From an uncultured Prevotella sp. (GTDB lineage: Bacteria; Bacteroidota; Bacteroidia; Bacteroidales; Bacteroidaceae): a stretch of 64,000 nucleotides of DNA. The DNA lies in the NCBI GenBank assembly GCA_946188165.1, contig CAMHTW010000001.1, positions 62,001-126,000 on the forward strand, written 5' to 3'. The notes below the pieces were generated by a model that searched no databases, was not told the origin of the DNA, and saw only the letters and a list, made by a program, of their open reading frames with translations. Shown piece after piece: positions 34,404 to 43,840 of this stretch. The first letter of the stretch is position 1, and the number at the start of each line of letters is the position of its first letter. Made by a program: the position numbers and the translations under genes.

Positions 34404-35555
34404 TTAATAAGCGTGCTCGTCGGTAATCTCCTTTAAGTCTATCTTCTTCTGGTCGATAGACCACCATGCATGCCAGATATATGCCAGCACAAACGGTATG
34501 AGGATGCTGACAATGGCCATTGTGGTAAGCGTGAACTCGCTGGAACACGAATTCTGGATAGTGAGCGACGATTGCAAGTTGGCCGTAGATGGATAGTAGG
34601 CGGTGTTGTTCCATCCTGCACAGAGCAGCAAGGAGAGTACGACCATCACGACGCCAATGCCGGCAGGCCAGATGCCCCATATCCACTTCTTGTCAGCGAA
34701 GCTGCGACTGATGGCGAAGAGCACCAGTACGACACCAATCAGCAGCACGATGAGCAGATACCACATATCGAGGAAGTTGTGCAGGTATTTGTAGGGCTCG
34801 ATGACGATGGTACCGTCTGCCGTATAGGAATAGCCGTCCTTCAGCAACAGGTGAATCAGATAAACGACGAACAGAACCACGAAGGCTATTGACGAGGCTA
34901 ACAACTGGAAGCCTGCGCGCGAACGGATGTCGTCGTTGTTCACATTATTAATAATATATAAGGTGCCCAATACGCGAGCCAGGAACATGACAGCCAGTCC
35001 GAACACCAGTACCCAAGGATTGAGCAGTGCGTCGAGACCATGCGAGGCATTCGCCCAATGCGAGATGACGGGGGTAAACGACTGCGCATCGATGAGGTTG
35101 TCCTTCATGACGATGAAGTTGCTGCCTTCGAAGAAGGTGGCTACGGCACCGCCTAAAAGCAGTGGACCAGCAAAGCCGTTGATGGCAAGAAATATCTGGA
35201 AGGTCTTGGCACCAAGCAGATTGCCTAACTTGTTCTGGAACTCGTAGCTGACGGCCTGCAACACGAAAGTAAAGAGGATGATCATCCAAAGCCAGTAAGC
35301 GCCACCAAACGAGGTGCTGTAGAACAGGGGAAACGAAGCAAAGAAAGCACCGCCAAAGGTAACCAGCGTGGTGAACGTGAATTCCCATTTGCGTCCAGTC
35401 GAGTTGATAATCAGCCGACGCCCTTCTTCCGTATAACCTAAGGTGCGTACCATAGAGTTGGCACCCTGCACAAACATCAGGAAAACTAATAACGCTCCTA
35501 ATAGTGATACTAAGAACCACCAGTAGTGCTGCAAAAAACTATATGTCATAATCAA
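34404..35555 (-). CDS. cydB: Cytochrome bd ubiquinol oxidase subunit II
   Basis: 383 residues, about nine membrane helices. FLQHYWWFLVSLLGALLVFLMFVQGANSM is the CydB N-terminus and the internal segment GFAGPLLLGGAVATFFEGSNF is characteristic. It forms the high-affinity oxygen reductase with CydA, encoded 21 bp upstream. The ATG at 35549 (MTYSF) is an alternative start. The gap to cydA contains a heptamer repeat (35556-35588). Confidence 0.94.
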   Translation of the reverse strand: MIMTYSFLQHYWWFLVSLLGALLVFLMFVQGANSMVRTLGYTEEGRRLIINSTGRKWEFTFTTLVTFGGAFFASFPLFYSTSFGGAYWLWMIILFTFVLQAVSYEFQNKLGNLLGAKTFQIFLAINGFAGPLLLGGAVATFFEGSNFIVMKDNLIDAQSFTPVISHWANASHGLDALLNPWVLVFGLAVMFLARVLGTLYIINNVNNDDIRSRAGFQLLASSIAFVVLFVVYLIHLLLKDGYSYTADGTIVIEPYKYLHNFLDMWYLLIVLLIGVVLVLFAISRSFADKKWIWGIWPAGIGVVMVVLSLLLCAGWNNTAYYPSTANLQSSLTIQNSCSSEFTLTTMAIVSILIPFVLAYIWHAWWSIDQKKIDLKEITDEHAY

Positions 35556-35588
35556 TTAGCAATTAGTAATTAGTAATTAGGAATTATG
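35556..35588. repeat. AATTAGN heptamer repeat between cydA and cydB
   Basis: Units CAATTAG, CAATTAG, TAATTAG, TAATTAG, GAATTAT with a 7-bp period fill the gap and reach into the last codons of cydA. Confidence 0.85.
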
Positions 35589-37124
35589 ATTACTCATTTC
35601 TGGACCTTTTTTGATTTGCTTGAGCAGAATGCTGATTTCCACGCAAAGCATGAGCGTGAACAGGAAGAGGAACAGGAAGAACGTCAAAGCAACGCTGAAG
35701 CCTTCGACATCGCTGACAGCCACCCATGTGGGCAGCATGTCCTGAATGGTCCATGGCTGACGTCCGAACTCAGCAACGAGCCAGCCGCTTTCAGAGGCTA
35801 TATAGGCCAGCGGAACTAATAGGATGGCCACCCAATAATGCCAGTCGGGTAGGGTGGTAATGTCGTATTTCTGTAACAAAGCTTTGGGGAACTTGTAGGT
35901 GACAGCCAGGATGACTGCAAAGAACAGGATGAACAAACAGCCCAGACCCACCATAATGCGGAAAGCCCAGAAGTTGATCCATACGGGTGGTACGACGTCG
36001 TTCTTGTCCTTGACGTAACCATAGCCGAAATACTTCATGTTGGAATTGATAGTTGTGAGGTATTCATTGAGCAGAGCAGGATCGGCTCCTTCCTTTTTCG
36101 CCTTGCGATAGTTAGCAAGAGCCGTGATGGCCTGTTTGCCGCGTTGAATCTTCTCATCGACAGAGGGCTCAAGGGTTCCGTCAGACTTGGCGTAGCCATT
36201 CAGAATATCGTTGATGCCAGGAACATAGCCTGCAAAATCGTTGGTAGCCATGAAACTCAGTGCGTAGGGAACTTTTATTCCTGGAATAATGGCCAGTCCT
36301 TGTTCTGGTCCGCCTTCGTATAGAGCCTCCATAGCAGCCAGTTTCATGGGCTGTACCTTTGACACACTCTGTGCTGACTTATGGCCCGTCATGGCGGCAC
36401 CCAATGAGGCTACTAAACCTACGATGGCCGCAATCTTGATACTCTCCGTAGCCAACTTGGTCTCGCGCTTCTTCATCAGATACCAGCACGATACGGCAAC
36501 GACAAATACGGCACCGATAATCCAGGCAGAGATGACGGTGTGGCAGAACTTGTCGATAGCAAAGGGCGAGAGGGCTACGTCGAGGAACGATACCATCTCG
36601 TTGCGCATCGTGTCGGGATTGAACTCACATCCCACAGGATACTGCATCCAGGCGTTTGCCACCAGAATCCACCAGGCAGAAATGGTTGCACCCAAGCCAG
36701 TGAGCCAGGTGGAAGCCAGGTGGAAACCCGGCGACACCTTTTTCCATCCAAAATACATCACAGCCACGAAGGTGGACTCCATAAAGAAAGCCACGATACC
36801 TTCTATAGCCAACGGCGCTCCGAAAATGTCGCCTACGAACCACGAGTAATTAGACCAGTTGGTGCCAAACTCGAATTCGAGAATGATACCAGTGGCTATA
36901 CCCATGGCGAAATTAATACCGAATAGTTTTTGCCAAAATTGCGCAGTATCGCGCCAGAAGGTGTTGCGGGTCCTGTACCAGCAAGTCTCGCAGATGCCCA
37001 TGATGACTGCCAGTCCGAGGGTCAGTGGCACGAACAGCCAATGATAGATGGCTGTCAGTGCGAATTGTGCCCTTGCCCAGTTGACGGTACTGGCGTCGAT
37101 GTTTAGAAACAGGTCTGTTGTCAT
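35577..37124 (-). CDS. cydA: Cytochrome bd ubiquinol oxidase subunit I
   Basis: 515 residues with about nine helices. The N-terminal WARAQFALTAIYHWLFVPLTLGL carries the heme-ligand His, and GINFAMGIATGIILEFEFGTNWSNYSWFVGDIFGAPLAIEG is the Q-loop-proximal core. It is the bd-type quinol oxidase of a nanaerobe or aerotolerant anaerobe. The operon is DUF4492-cydA-cydB, the standard Bacteroidetes order. Confidence 0.95.
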   Translation of the reverse strand: MTTDLFLNIDASTVNWARAQFALTAIYHWLFVPLTLGLAVIMGICETCWYRTRNTFWRDTAQFWQKLFGINFAMGIATGIILEFEFGTNWSNYSWFVGDIFGAPLAIEGIVAFFMESTFVAVMYFGWKKVSPGFHLASTWLTGLGATISAWWILVANAWMQYPVGCEFNPDTMRNEMVSFLDVALSPFAIDKFCHTVISAWIIGAVFVVAVSCWYLMKKRETKLATESIKIAAIVGLVASLGAAMTGHKSAQSVSKVQPMKLAAMEALYEGGPEQGLAIIPGIKVPYALSFMATNDFAGYVPGINDILNGYAKSDGTLEPSVDEKIQRGKQAITALANYRKAKKEGADPALLNEYLTTINSNMKYFGYGYVKDKNDVVPPVWINFWAFRIMVGLGCLFILFFAVILAVTYKFPKALLQKYDITTLPDWHYWVAILLVPLAYIASESGWLVAEFGRQPWTIQDMLPTWVAVSDVEGFSVALTFFLFLFLFTLMLCVEISILLKQIKKGPEMSNHNS

Positions 37125-37136
37125 GTTATTTAATGT

Positions 37137-37358
37137 TTAATGTTCAATGTCCAACACTTGCGTTGCTACGAATTCCGGTTCCTCGCCCTCTGAAGCATGC
37201 TCCTTGATGAAATTAGGGAAGAAGAACAGTTTGAGGATAACGAAAATGATGAAAAGCTTGATAAGGATAATAGCCCACAGCGTTCGCCCCAGTGTCATGG
37301 AACGAAAACCATCGACGTATAGGTCGTATATGCGATACAGGACATTTTTCCGATTCAT
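37137..37358 (-). CDS. DUF4492 small membrane protein of the cytochrome bd operon
   Basis: 73 residues with one membrane helix (~27-47, LWAIILIKLFIIFVILKLFF) and the family N-terminus IYDLYVDGFRSMTLGRTLW. DUF4492 genes usually precede cydA in Bacteroidetes and may be the small CydX-like subunit, which is an inference. The gap to cydA (12 bp) holds a GTTTAAT heptamer. A TATCTTTG promoter box lies at 37385-37392. Confidence 0.85.
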   Translation of the reverse strand: MNRKNVLYRIYDLYVDGFRSMTLGRTLWAIILIKLFIIFVILKLFFFPNFIKEHASEGEEPEFVATQVLDIEH

Positions 37359-37384
37359 AGCGTCAGTTTTTCGTTATGATGTGG

Positions 37385-37392
37385 CAAAGATA
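37385..37392 (-). promoter_or_regulatory. -7 promoter box of the cydAB operon
   Basis: TATCTTTG on the minus strand, 26 nt before the DUF4492 start. Confidence 0.7.
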
Positions 37393-37443
37393 GTGAATTA
37401 TTTCTTAAAAACAAGCACGAAAATGCAAAAAATATTTTTTTTC

Positions 37444-37474
37444 TTTGTCGTTTCGTAGAAAAAAATTATCTTTG
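37444..37474 (+). promoter_or_regulatory. Promoter of the HlyD/ABC-2 operon
   Basis: TTTG (37444-37447), 19 bp, TATCTTTG (37467-37474), 38 bp before the first gene. Confidence 0.78.
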
Positions 37475-37512
37475 CAGCGATTTTGATAATTATCGTTATA
37501 ATAATATAAGGT

Positions 37513-38397
37513 ATGAATAAGAAAGTAATTGTCCCGTTGGTCGCCGTTATTGTGCTGCTTTTGGCTGGTGTCGCCTATCTGGGCTATAACTTAAACGAGC
37601 AGAAACAAGTTAACAAGGATATGCAGGAACTCGCCGCCCTCGACAAAAAGGAGATGGAGAATGAGTATCAGCAGTTTGCTAACCAATACAAAGAGATGCA
37701 GACGCGCATCAACAACGACTCTATCGTTGAGCAGTTAGGACGTGAACAGCAACGTACTCAGGAACTGTTGGAAGAGTTGCGTCGTACGAAGGCCAATGAT
37801 GCAGCAGAAATTACCCGTCTGAAGAAGGAACTGGCTACGGTGCGTGCCATTCTGCGTAGCTACGTGCTGCAGATTGACTCGCTGAACCAGTTGAATGCCG
37901 AGCTGATGGACGAGAACAACCGCGTCCGCTCTGAGTTGGCTGAGAGCAACCAGCAGAATATGCAGCTGACATCGAACAATATGACCCTCTCTGAGAAGGT
38001 TGCTATTGCTTCGCAGTTGAATGCTGCCAGCATTAATGTCATCATGCTCGACAAGAAGGGCAAGGAACAGACCAAACATCCTCATCAGATTGACAAGAAG
38101 GGTACGCTGAAGGTGCGTTTCGTGCTTAGTCGTAATGCTACGGCTGCCAATGGCATGCGTACTATTTATATCCGCGTCATCAATCCTTCTGGCGAGGTCA
38201 TCAAGGGTGGTGGTACTTGTACGATGGAAGGTGCACAGGTGGCTTATACTGCCAAGCAGGATGTGGAGTACACAGGTCAGGAGAAGTTGATGGAGATGTT
38301 TGTCCCCAAGACCTCGCTGATTGAGGGAAGATATACTATTCAAGTTATTGCTGACGGACACGAGATTGGTTCGCGTTCTGTTGAAATGGAGAATTGA
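37513..38397 (+). CDS. Membrane-anchored coiled-coil protein
   Basis: 294 residues: an N-terminal membrane helix (~5-27), a long coiled coil (~28-165, with heptads such as EQLGREQQRTQELLEELRR and LNQLNAELMDENNRVRSEL), then a beta-rich C-terminal domain (~180-294; LKVRFVLSRNATAANG, GRYTIQVIADGHEIG). I recognise it as a widespread Bacteroidetes hypothetical but not its function. It is 10 bp upstream of the HlyD-type gene and starts the operon, so it probably assists the exporter. Confidence 0.8.
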   Translation: MNKKVIVPLVAVIVLLLAGVAYLGYNLNEQKQVNKDMQELAALDKKEMENEYQQFANQYKEMQTRINNDSIVEQLGREQQRTQELLEELRRTKANDAAEITRLKKELATVRAILRSYVLQIDSLNQLNAELMDENNRVRSELAESNQQNMQLTSNNMTLSEKVAIASQLNAASINVIMLDKKGKEQTKHPHQIDKKGTLKVRFVLSRNATAANGMRTIYIRVINPSGEVIKGGGTCTMEGAQVAYTAKQDVEYTGQEKLMEMFVPKTSLIEGRYTIQVIADGHEIGSRSVEMEN

Positions 38398-38407
38398 TAA
38401 GGCAATT

Positions 38408-39394
38408 ATGTCCGCAAAATCGCAACACAACAATATTCTATTAGCCATTGTGGGCTTTGCTGCAGTGGTGGTTTTGGTGGCCTTGATTGGTTTCTTTGCT
38501 TTGGGTCGTGACCCAGAACTGATGCAAGGTCAGGTGGAAGTAAGTGAGTACCGTGTATCAAGCAAGGTGCCAGGACGAATCTTGGAGATTCGTGTGAAAG
38601 AAGGCGACTATGTGAAGGTTGGCGATACGCTGGCCATTCTCGATGCGCCAGAGGTACGTGCCAAAATGGAACAGGCCCGTGGTGCCGAGAGTGCTGCTGC
38701 CGCTTTGGAACTGAAGGCGCAGAACGGTGCTCGTCAGGAGCAGATACAAGGCGCTTACCAGCTATGGCAACAGGCCAAGGCAGGTCTTGAGATTGCCGAG
38801 AAGTCGTATAACCGTGTGCAGCGCCTGTTCGATGAGGGTGTGATGAGTGCCCAGAAGCGCGATGAAGTCTATGCCAACTACAAGGCTATGGAGGCTCAGG
38901 AGAAGGCTGCCAAGAGTCAGTATGAGATGGCGCAGAATGGTGCCCGTCGTGAAGATAAACTGGCAGCAGCAGCACAAGTGAACCGTGCCCGTGGTGCTGT
39001 TCAGGAGGTTAATTCATATATCCATGAGACGGTGCAGGTGGCTCAGATGGAAGGCGAAGTGAGCGATATCTATCCCAAGGTGGGAGAACTCGTCGGCACA
39101 GGCTCGCCTATTATGACCATCTCGCTGATGAAGGATATGTGGGGTGCTTTCAACGTTCGTGAAGACCAGTTGGGTTCAATGACTGTAGGTACTGTGGTAG
39201 ATGCTTTTGTGCCAGCCTTCAACAAGACGGTCAAGATGAAGATATACTATCTGAAGGATCAGGGAACATACGCCGTTTGGAAGGCTACCAAGGCCAATGG
39301 TCAGTATGATTTGAAGACTTTCGAAGTGAAAGCCCGTCCTGTAGAAAATGTTGAAGGTTTGCGCCCAGGTATGTCGCTGATACTGAAGCAGTAG
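38408..39394 (+). CDS. HlyD/EmrA-type membrane fusion protein
   Basis: 328 residues: one N-terminal membrane helix (~9-31), a biotinyl-lipoyl-like half motif (EYRVSSKVPGRILEIRVKEGDYVKVGDTLAILDAPE), a coiled hairpin (~85-190) and the second half (VQVAQMEGEVSDIYPKVGELVGTGSPIMTI). It links inner-membrane transporters to the outer membrane. The ATG at 38408 is preferred because a longer start would overlap the previous gene and add 29 non-conserved residues. The next two genes encode the permeases. Confidence 0.88.
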   Translation: MSAKSQHNNILLAIVGFAAVVVLVALIGFFALGRDPELMQGQVEVSEYRVSSKVPGRILEIRVKEGDYVKVGDTLAILDAPEVRAKMEQARGAESAAAALELKAQNGARQEQIQGAYQLWQQAKAGLEIAEKSYNRVQRLFDEGVMSAQKRDEVYANYKAMEAQEKAAKSQYEMAQNGARREDKLAAAAQVNRARGAVQEVNSYIHETVQVAQMEGEVSDIYPKVGELVGTGSPIMTISLMKDMWGAFNVREDQLGSMTVGTVVDAFVPAFNKTVKMKIYYLKDQGTYAVWKATKANGQYDLKTFEVKARPVENVEGLRPGMSLILKQ

Positions 39395-39400
39395 TCTGCA

Positions 39401-40570
39401 ATGAAGCAACTGAGGCAGATATACAATATCATGTTGCGCGAGTTGTTAACTATGCGCAAGCATATTATCTACCCCGGATGTATGGTCGTATTTCCGTTGA
39501 TGGTGATGTTTTTCTTCACCTCATTGATGGATGACGGACTGCCTACAGAGATGCCATTAGGTATTGTGGATGTTGACAATACCACAACCACACGCGCATT
39601 GATTCGCCGTCTTGATGCTTTCCAGATGTCACGCATCACGCATAGTTATGCCACTGTTGCCGAGGCTCGCAAAGCTATTCAGAACAACGAGATATACGGT
39701 TTCCTGTATTTTCCAAAAGGAACGACGGAGAAACTGCTGGCGTCGCGCCAACCCAAGATATCGTATTATTATTCGAACACCACATTGGCTGCAGGCGCCT
39801 TGTTGATGCGAGACCTAAAGACGATTTCCACGCTTGGCTCTGCTGCGGTGGGGCAGGCTACCATGCGTGCCAAGGGGTTTACGACGGAGCAGATACAGAC
39901 TTTCCTGCAGCCCATCAAGATTGACCTGCATCAGATTGCGAATCCTTGGACCAGCTATAACTCCTACCTCTCCACGATGATTGTGCCGGGTATGATGATG
40001 CTGTTCATCTTCCTGATCACTGCCTATTCGCTGGGTACCGAACTGAAGTTCAATGTCTCGAAACAGTGGTTGGAAATGGCTGATAATAATATTACGGTAG
40101 CACTGATAGGCAAGCTTCTGCCACAAGCCATTATCTGGTTGGCTGTTGTCTATAGTTACCAGTACTATGTGTTTTTTTATCTGGGATTCCCGCACTTAGG
40201 CAGTCCTTGGATGTTGGTGCTGTTGGGCCTGATGCAGGTGTTGGCATCTCAGGGCTTTGGCGTCTTTGCCTTTGGTTTGATGCCTTCGCTCAGAATGTCG
40301 ATGAGTGTTTGCTCACTGTGGGCTGTGCTCAGCATCTCGATGGCAGGTTCTGCCTTTCCCGTCATGGGAATGGACCGCCCGTTGCAGTCGCTGTCGTGGC
40401 TGTTCCCCCTGCGCCACTATTACATGATTTACCAGACTTGTGTGTTCAACGGTTTCCCGCTTATCGAGTCGTGGTTCCACTTTGCAGCCCTGGCTGGCTT
40501 TATGCTGTTGCCGTGGATGGTAGTCAAGAAGATTAAAAATGCAATGCTCACCTATGTCTATATTCCATAA
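39401..40570 (+). CDS. ABC-2 type permease (YhhJ/YbhS-like), first of two
   Basis: 389 residues: one N-terminal membrane helix (~21-41), a large periplasmic domain (~45-190, containing LGIVDVDNTTTTRALIRRLDAF), and five C-terminal helices. It matches ABC-2 permeases that pair with HlyD proteins. The 3' end overlaps the next gene by 32 bp. No ATPase gene is nearby. Confidence 0.87.
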   Translation: MKQLRQIYNIMLRELLTMRKHIIYPGCMVVFPLMVMFFFTSLMDDGLPTEMPLGIVDVDNTTTTRALIRRLDAFQMSRITHSYATVAEARKAIQNNEIYGFLYFPKGTTEKLLASRQPKISYYYSNTTLAAGALLMRDLKTISTLGSAAVGQATMRAKGFTTEQIQTFLQPIKIDLHQIANPWTSYNSYLSTMIVPGMMMLFIFLITAYSLGTELKFNVSKQWLEMADNNITVALIGKLLPQAIIWLAVVYSYQYYVFFYLGFPHLGSPWMLVLLGLMQVLASQGFGVFAFGLMPSLRMSMSVCSLWAVLSISMAGSAFPVMGMDRPLQSLSWLFPLRHYYMIYQTCVFNGFPLIESWFHFAALAGFMLLPWMVVKKIKNAMLTYVYIP

Positions 40571-41813
40571 GATATACGAGGACCTGCAGCACGTCTGCTA
40601 TATCTGGCGACGTGAGATGCAACAGGTAGTCAAGGACGAGGGTATTCTCATCTTCTTCCTCGTGGTGCCCATTGCCTATCCGCTGTTGTATTCCTGGATA
40701 TATAACAACGAAACCGTCCGTGAGGTGCCTGTCTGTGTGGTCGATATGTCGAACACAGGTCTGTCTCGTGAGTTCGTCCGTAAGTGTGATGCGTCACCCG
40801 ACGTACGTGTGGCCTACTACGCACAGGATTTGGACGAGGGTATCTCGCTGGTCAGTCGTCAGCTGGTAAAAGGCATCTATTTTATTCCACCTGACTTCGA
40901 AAACAATATCCTGCGTATGAAGCAGGGCATTATCAGTGTCTATTGTGACATGAGTCTGATGCTCACGTATAAGGCCATCTACCAGACATCCATGCTGGTG
41001 TCAATGGAGATGGGCAAGGACATACAGACAAAGATGAGTGGACTCTATACCAGTCGCGAAGAGGCCATTTCAGCTCGTCCACTCGACTATGAGGATGTGG
41101 CTATATTCAATCCGAAGGGAGGCTATGGCTCGTTTATCTTACCTGCTGTGCTGATACTGATATTACAGCAGACGCTGGTGCTTGGCATCGGCCTTTCTGC
41201 AGGTACAGCCCGTGAGGAGAACCCGCTTGGGGCGCTGGTGCCCGTTGGCGATAAACGCTATGAGTCGTCGTTCGCCATAGTTTTTGGCAAAGCCATGGTT
41301 TACTTGATGATATATGCCGTCATGGGTGCTTGGCTGGTGGCTGGCGTTCCACGATTGTTCCATTTCCCGCAGTTGGCAACGTGGCAGTCGCTATTAACCA
41401 TCATGTTGCCTTATACGCTGGCATGTATCTTCTTTGGCATTGTGGTGTCGTGTCTCGTCAAGTATCGCGAGAACGTCATGCTGCTCATGGTCTTTGCCTC
41501 CGTACCCATGTTGTTCCTGACGGGTATCTCATGGCCACAAAGCAATATCCCAAGTTGGCTTCAGGGCGTGTCTTGGCTGTTCCCCAGCACGTTTGGCGCA
41601 CGCGCATACGTCCGCATGAATTCTATGGGGGCTACTCTCTACGACGTGTTGACGGAATATCGTATTCTCTGGATTCAGGCTGGAGCCTATTTCCTATTGG
41701 CTGTGGCGGTATATCGTTATCAGATATTACGTGCCCGCCGTTATGCCAAGGAGCGCCTGATGTTCCTAAAGCATAATAGGGAGGCACGTATGAAAAAGGT
41801 AGCCGACTCATAA
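40539..41813 (+). CDS. ABC-2 type permease, second of two
   Basis: 424 residues, same plan as its neighbour: N-terminal helix (~35-55), periplasmic domain with VCVVDMSNTGLSREFVRKCDASPDVRV, then five helices with FLTGISWPQSNIPSWLQGVSWLFPSTFGA, the ABC-2 C-terminal signature. ATG 40554 (MSIFHK) is a likely alternative start. The pair should form the membrane channel of an exporter; cargo unknown. Confidence 0.87.
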   Translation: MQCSPMSIFHKIYEDLQHVCYIWRREMQQVVKDEGILIFFLVVPIAYPLLYSWIYNNETVREVPVCVVDMSNTGLSREFVRKCDASPDVRVAYYAQDLDEGISLVSRQLVKGIYFIPPDFENNILRMKQGIISVYCDMSLMLTYKAIYQTSMLVSMEMGKDIQTKMSGLYTSREEAISARPLDYEDVAIFNPKGGYGSFILPAVLILILQQTLVLGIGLSAGTAREENPLGALVPVGDKRYESSFAIVFGKAMVYLMIYAVMGAWLVAGVPRLFHFPQLATWQSLLTIMLPYTLACIFFGIVVSCLVKYRENVMLLMVFASVPMLFLTGISWPQSNIPSWLQGVSWLFPSTFGARAYVRMNSMGATLYDVLTEYRILWIQAGAYFLLAVAVYRYQILRARRYAKERLMFLKHNREARMKKVADS

Positions 41814-41858
41814 TCCTTCCCTCATCCCTCATCCCTCATCCATCTTCCATCATCCCTC

Positions 41859-42983
41859 TCACCTAACACCCACAATCTTCGTCTTAGGCAGTTCACGGTT
41901 GCGTTTGTTGACAACAGTGACGACAGCCTGTGCCAGATTGATAAAGGCCAATCCTGTGGCTGTCTCGCTGCTTGTGGCAGCAGGCTCGCCCGCATCGCCA
42001 CTTTCGCAGATGCTCTGTACCAATGGAATCTGAGCCAACAAAGGCACATTCATCTCTTCCGCCAGTTTCTTGCAACCTTCCTTGCCAAAGATGTAGTATT
42101 TGTTCTCAGGCAGTTCAGCAGGCGTAAACCATGCCATATTCTCTATCAGTCCGAGGATGGGCACGTTTACCTTTTCGTTACGATACATGTCGATACCCTT
42201 GCGTGCATCGGCCAAGGCTACCTGCTGAGGTGTCGATACGATGACAGCCCCCGTAATACCTAATGTCTGGAGTAGGGTGAGGTGGATGTCGCTGGTGCCA
42301 GGAGGCGTGTCCAGAATGAAGTAATCCAGTTCGCCCCAGTTAGCATCGGCTATCAGCTGCTTCAGTGCGTTTGTTGCCATACCCCCACGCCATAGTGTTG
42401 CCGTATCAGGACTGACGAAGAAACCAATGGACAGCATCTTGACACCGTAGGCCTCGATGGGTTCAATGAGTTGGCGACCATCTACCTCAACAGCGTAAGG
42501 ACGGGCATCCTCAGCGTTGAACATCTTGGGCATAGACGGACCGAAGATGTCGCAATCCAGCAAACCGACTTTATAGCCCAAACGTGCCAAGGCGATGGCT
42601 AAGTTGGCTGAAACGGTCGATTTGCCTACGCCGCCTTTACCACTGCTCACGGCAATGATATTCTTGACCTCAGGCAGCATCTTGCCAACTTCAGGGCGTG
42701 GCTTCGACTTGAATTCCGTCTGTATTTCCACCTCTACGTCCTGGCCGCAGTGGTATTTGATGGCAGCCTCTGCAGCCTTCACCGTCGATTTGAGGAACGG
42801 GTCCGTATCGCGTGGGAACTCCAATACCACGTTAACCTTCCAGTTCATCCCTCCTTCGGGGGGATTGAGGGGAGTTACTGTTGGTTGGTCTGCCACCATC
42901 TCACTTTCTACCAGGTTCTTCTTCGTGCCAGCATACGTCACCGTTGCCAGCGCATCCATAATCAGTTTGGGATATAATGTCAT
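41859..42983 (-). CDS. Mrp/ApbC-family iron-sulfur cluster carrier ATPase
   Basis: 374 residues. Residues ~1-95 form the N-terminal MIP18/DUF59-type domain; the P-loop is SGKGGVGKSTVS (~114-125), followed by LLDCDIFGPSMP, DTPPGTSDIHLTLLQ and a shortened C-terminus. The CxxC pair of the typical Mrp is not evident near the end in the visible sequence. These proteins carry Fe-S clusters to apoproteins. Odd: residues ~35-45 (TVTPLNPPEGG) in the N-domain come from a GC-rich palindromic element (42847-42874), placed between a surface strand and the next, where relatives have no such segment. A TACCTTTG box lies 29 nt upstream. Confidence 0.9.
   Translation of the reverse strand: MTLYPKLIMDALATVTYAGTKKNLVESEMVADQPTVTPLNPPEGGMNWKVNVVLEFPRDTDPFLKSTVKAAEAAIKYHCGQDVEVEIQTEFKSKPRPEVGKMLPEVKNIIAVSSGKGGVGKSTVSANLAIALARLGYKVGLLDCDIFGPSMPKMFNAEDARPYAVEVDGRQLIEPIEAYGVKMLSIGFFVSPDTATLWRGGMATNALKQLIADANWGELDYFILDTPPGTSDIHLTLLQTLGITGAVIVSTPQQVALADARKGIDMYRNEKVNVPILGLIENMAWFTPAELPENKYYIFGKEGCKKLAEEMNVPLLAQIPLVQSICESGDAGEPAATSSETATGLAFINLAQAVVTVVNKRNRELPKTKIVGVR
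42847..42874. repeat. GC-rich palindromic element within the Mrp gene
   Basis: CCCTCCTTCGGGGGGATTGAGGGG-like sequence (plus strand) with complementary CCCTC/GAGGG ends and a nested CC-TTCG-GG hairpin. It codes in frame for PLNPPEGG. Confidence 0.75.
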
Positions 42984-43011
42984 TTTCTACCTTATTATCT
43001 TAATTTGGCTG

Positions 43012-43019
43012 CAAAGGTA
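43012..43019 (-). promoter_or_regulatory. -7 promoter box of the Mrp gene
   Basis: TACCTTTG on the minus strand, 28 nt before the start codon. Confidence 0.68.
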
Positions 43020-43058
43020 CGAATTAATTAGTAATTTGTACGAAAAACTTAAATATTA

Positions 43059-43092
43059 TTTGTTTTTTTACTCACTTATATTCGTATCTTTG
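43059..43092 (+). promoter_or_regulatory. Promoter of the 43136 gene
   Basis: TTTG (43059-43062) and TATCTTTG (43085-43092) with a 22-bp spacer. Confidence 0.65.
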
Positions 43093-43135
43093 CCCCAAGA
43101 ATGATACAATAACTACTTATTTAATACGAACGCTT

Positions 43136-43840
43136 ATGAAAAAGATCACGATTCTATTACTGGCCTTCATGGTGCCCATGCTGATGCAGGCACAGGCAAA
43201 ACGTCGCCCTGCAGGCGCCAAGGCAGCTACAACGGCTAAGAAACCTGCCCAGAAAGCTACACAAAAGGTGAACAACAACTTTGCCATTGTGCAGTTCGAC
43301 GAATGGATGAAACATGACGTCTTCGAGGACGAAAACAACATCTATTTCCTAGGCACGACCTATGGTGAAAATACCTTTCGAGCTATCGACAAGAAGACGG
43401 GCGATATCCGCATCGTCGTACCCAAGAAGAAGCGTGCACGTCCTCAAATCTGTAGTGCGGGCAGTAACGGTAAGGATGTCTTTATGCGCATCGAGAACAA
43501 GAAGTTCGTGCATATTGCAGCTATGGGCAAGAACCATGTTATCGGACAGACGGACAACTACGAAAAAAAGTTCTACGTTTGGGACAATAAGGACTTCACA
43601 GGTCAGCCCACAATCCTAAAGAACATCGATACAGGCATTGGTCAGCCAGACAAGTGGACGGGTATTGTGGAAACGAAGAAGATAGAGGGCTTCACCAAGG
43701 TCTTTACCGATTCTGCCAGCAACCTGTGGATTCAAACTGGCGATGGCGAATTTGTCATCTACAATCCTGATGGCATCGTTGGCCTCACCGCCTTGAAGGG
43801 TAAGCTGACCAAAAACGAACTGCCTAAGGAAGAAGACTAA
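43136..43840 (+). CDS. Secreted protein of unknown function
   Basis: 234 residues with a signal peptide (~1-20, ending QA|QA) followed by a Lys/Ala/Pro-rich linker (~21-45). The mature part has beta-strand repeats resembling a propeller: ENNIYFLGTTYGENTFRAIDKKTGDIRIV, and SNLWIQTGDGEFVIYNPDGIVGLTALKG near the end. No catalytic motif is seen. It starts divergently from the Mrp gene and is followed by the repeat-rich island. Confidence 0.72.
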   Translation: MKKITILLLAFMVPMLMQAQAKRRPAGAKAATTAKKPAQKATQKVNNNFAIVQFDEWMKHDVFEDENNIYFLGTTYGENTFRAIDKKTGDIRIVVPKKKRARPQICSAGSNGKDVFMRIENKKFVHIAAMGKNHVIGQTDNYEKKFYVWDNKDFTGQPTILKNIDTGIGQPDKWTGIVETKKIEGFTKVFTDSASNLWIQTGDGEFVIYNPDGIVGLTALKGKLTKNELPKEED

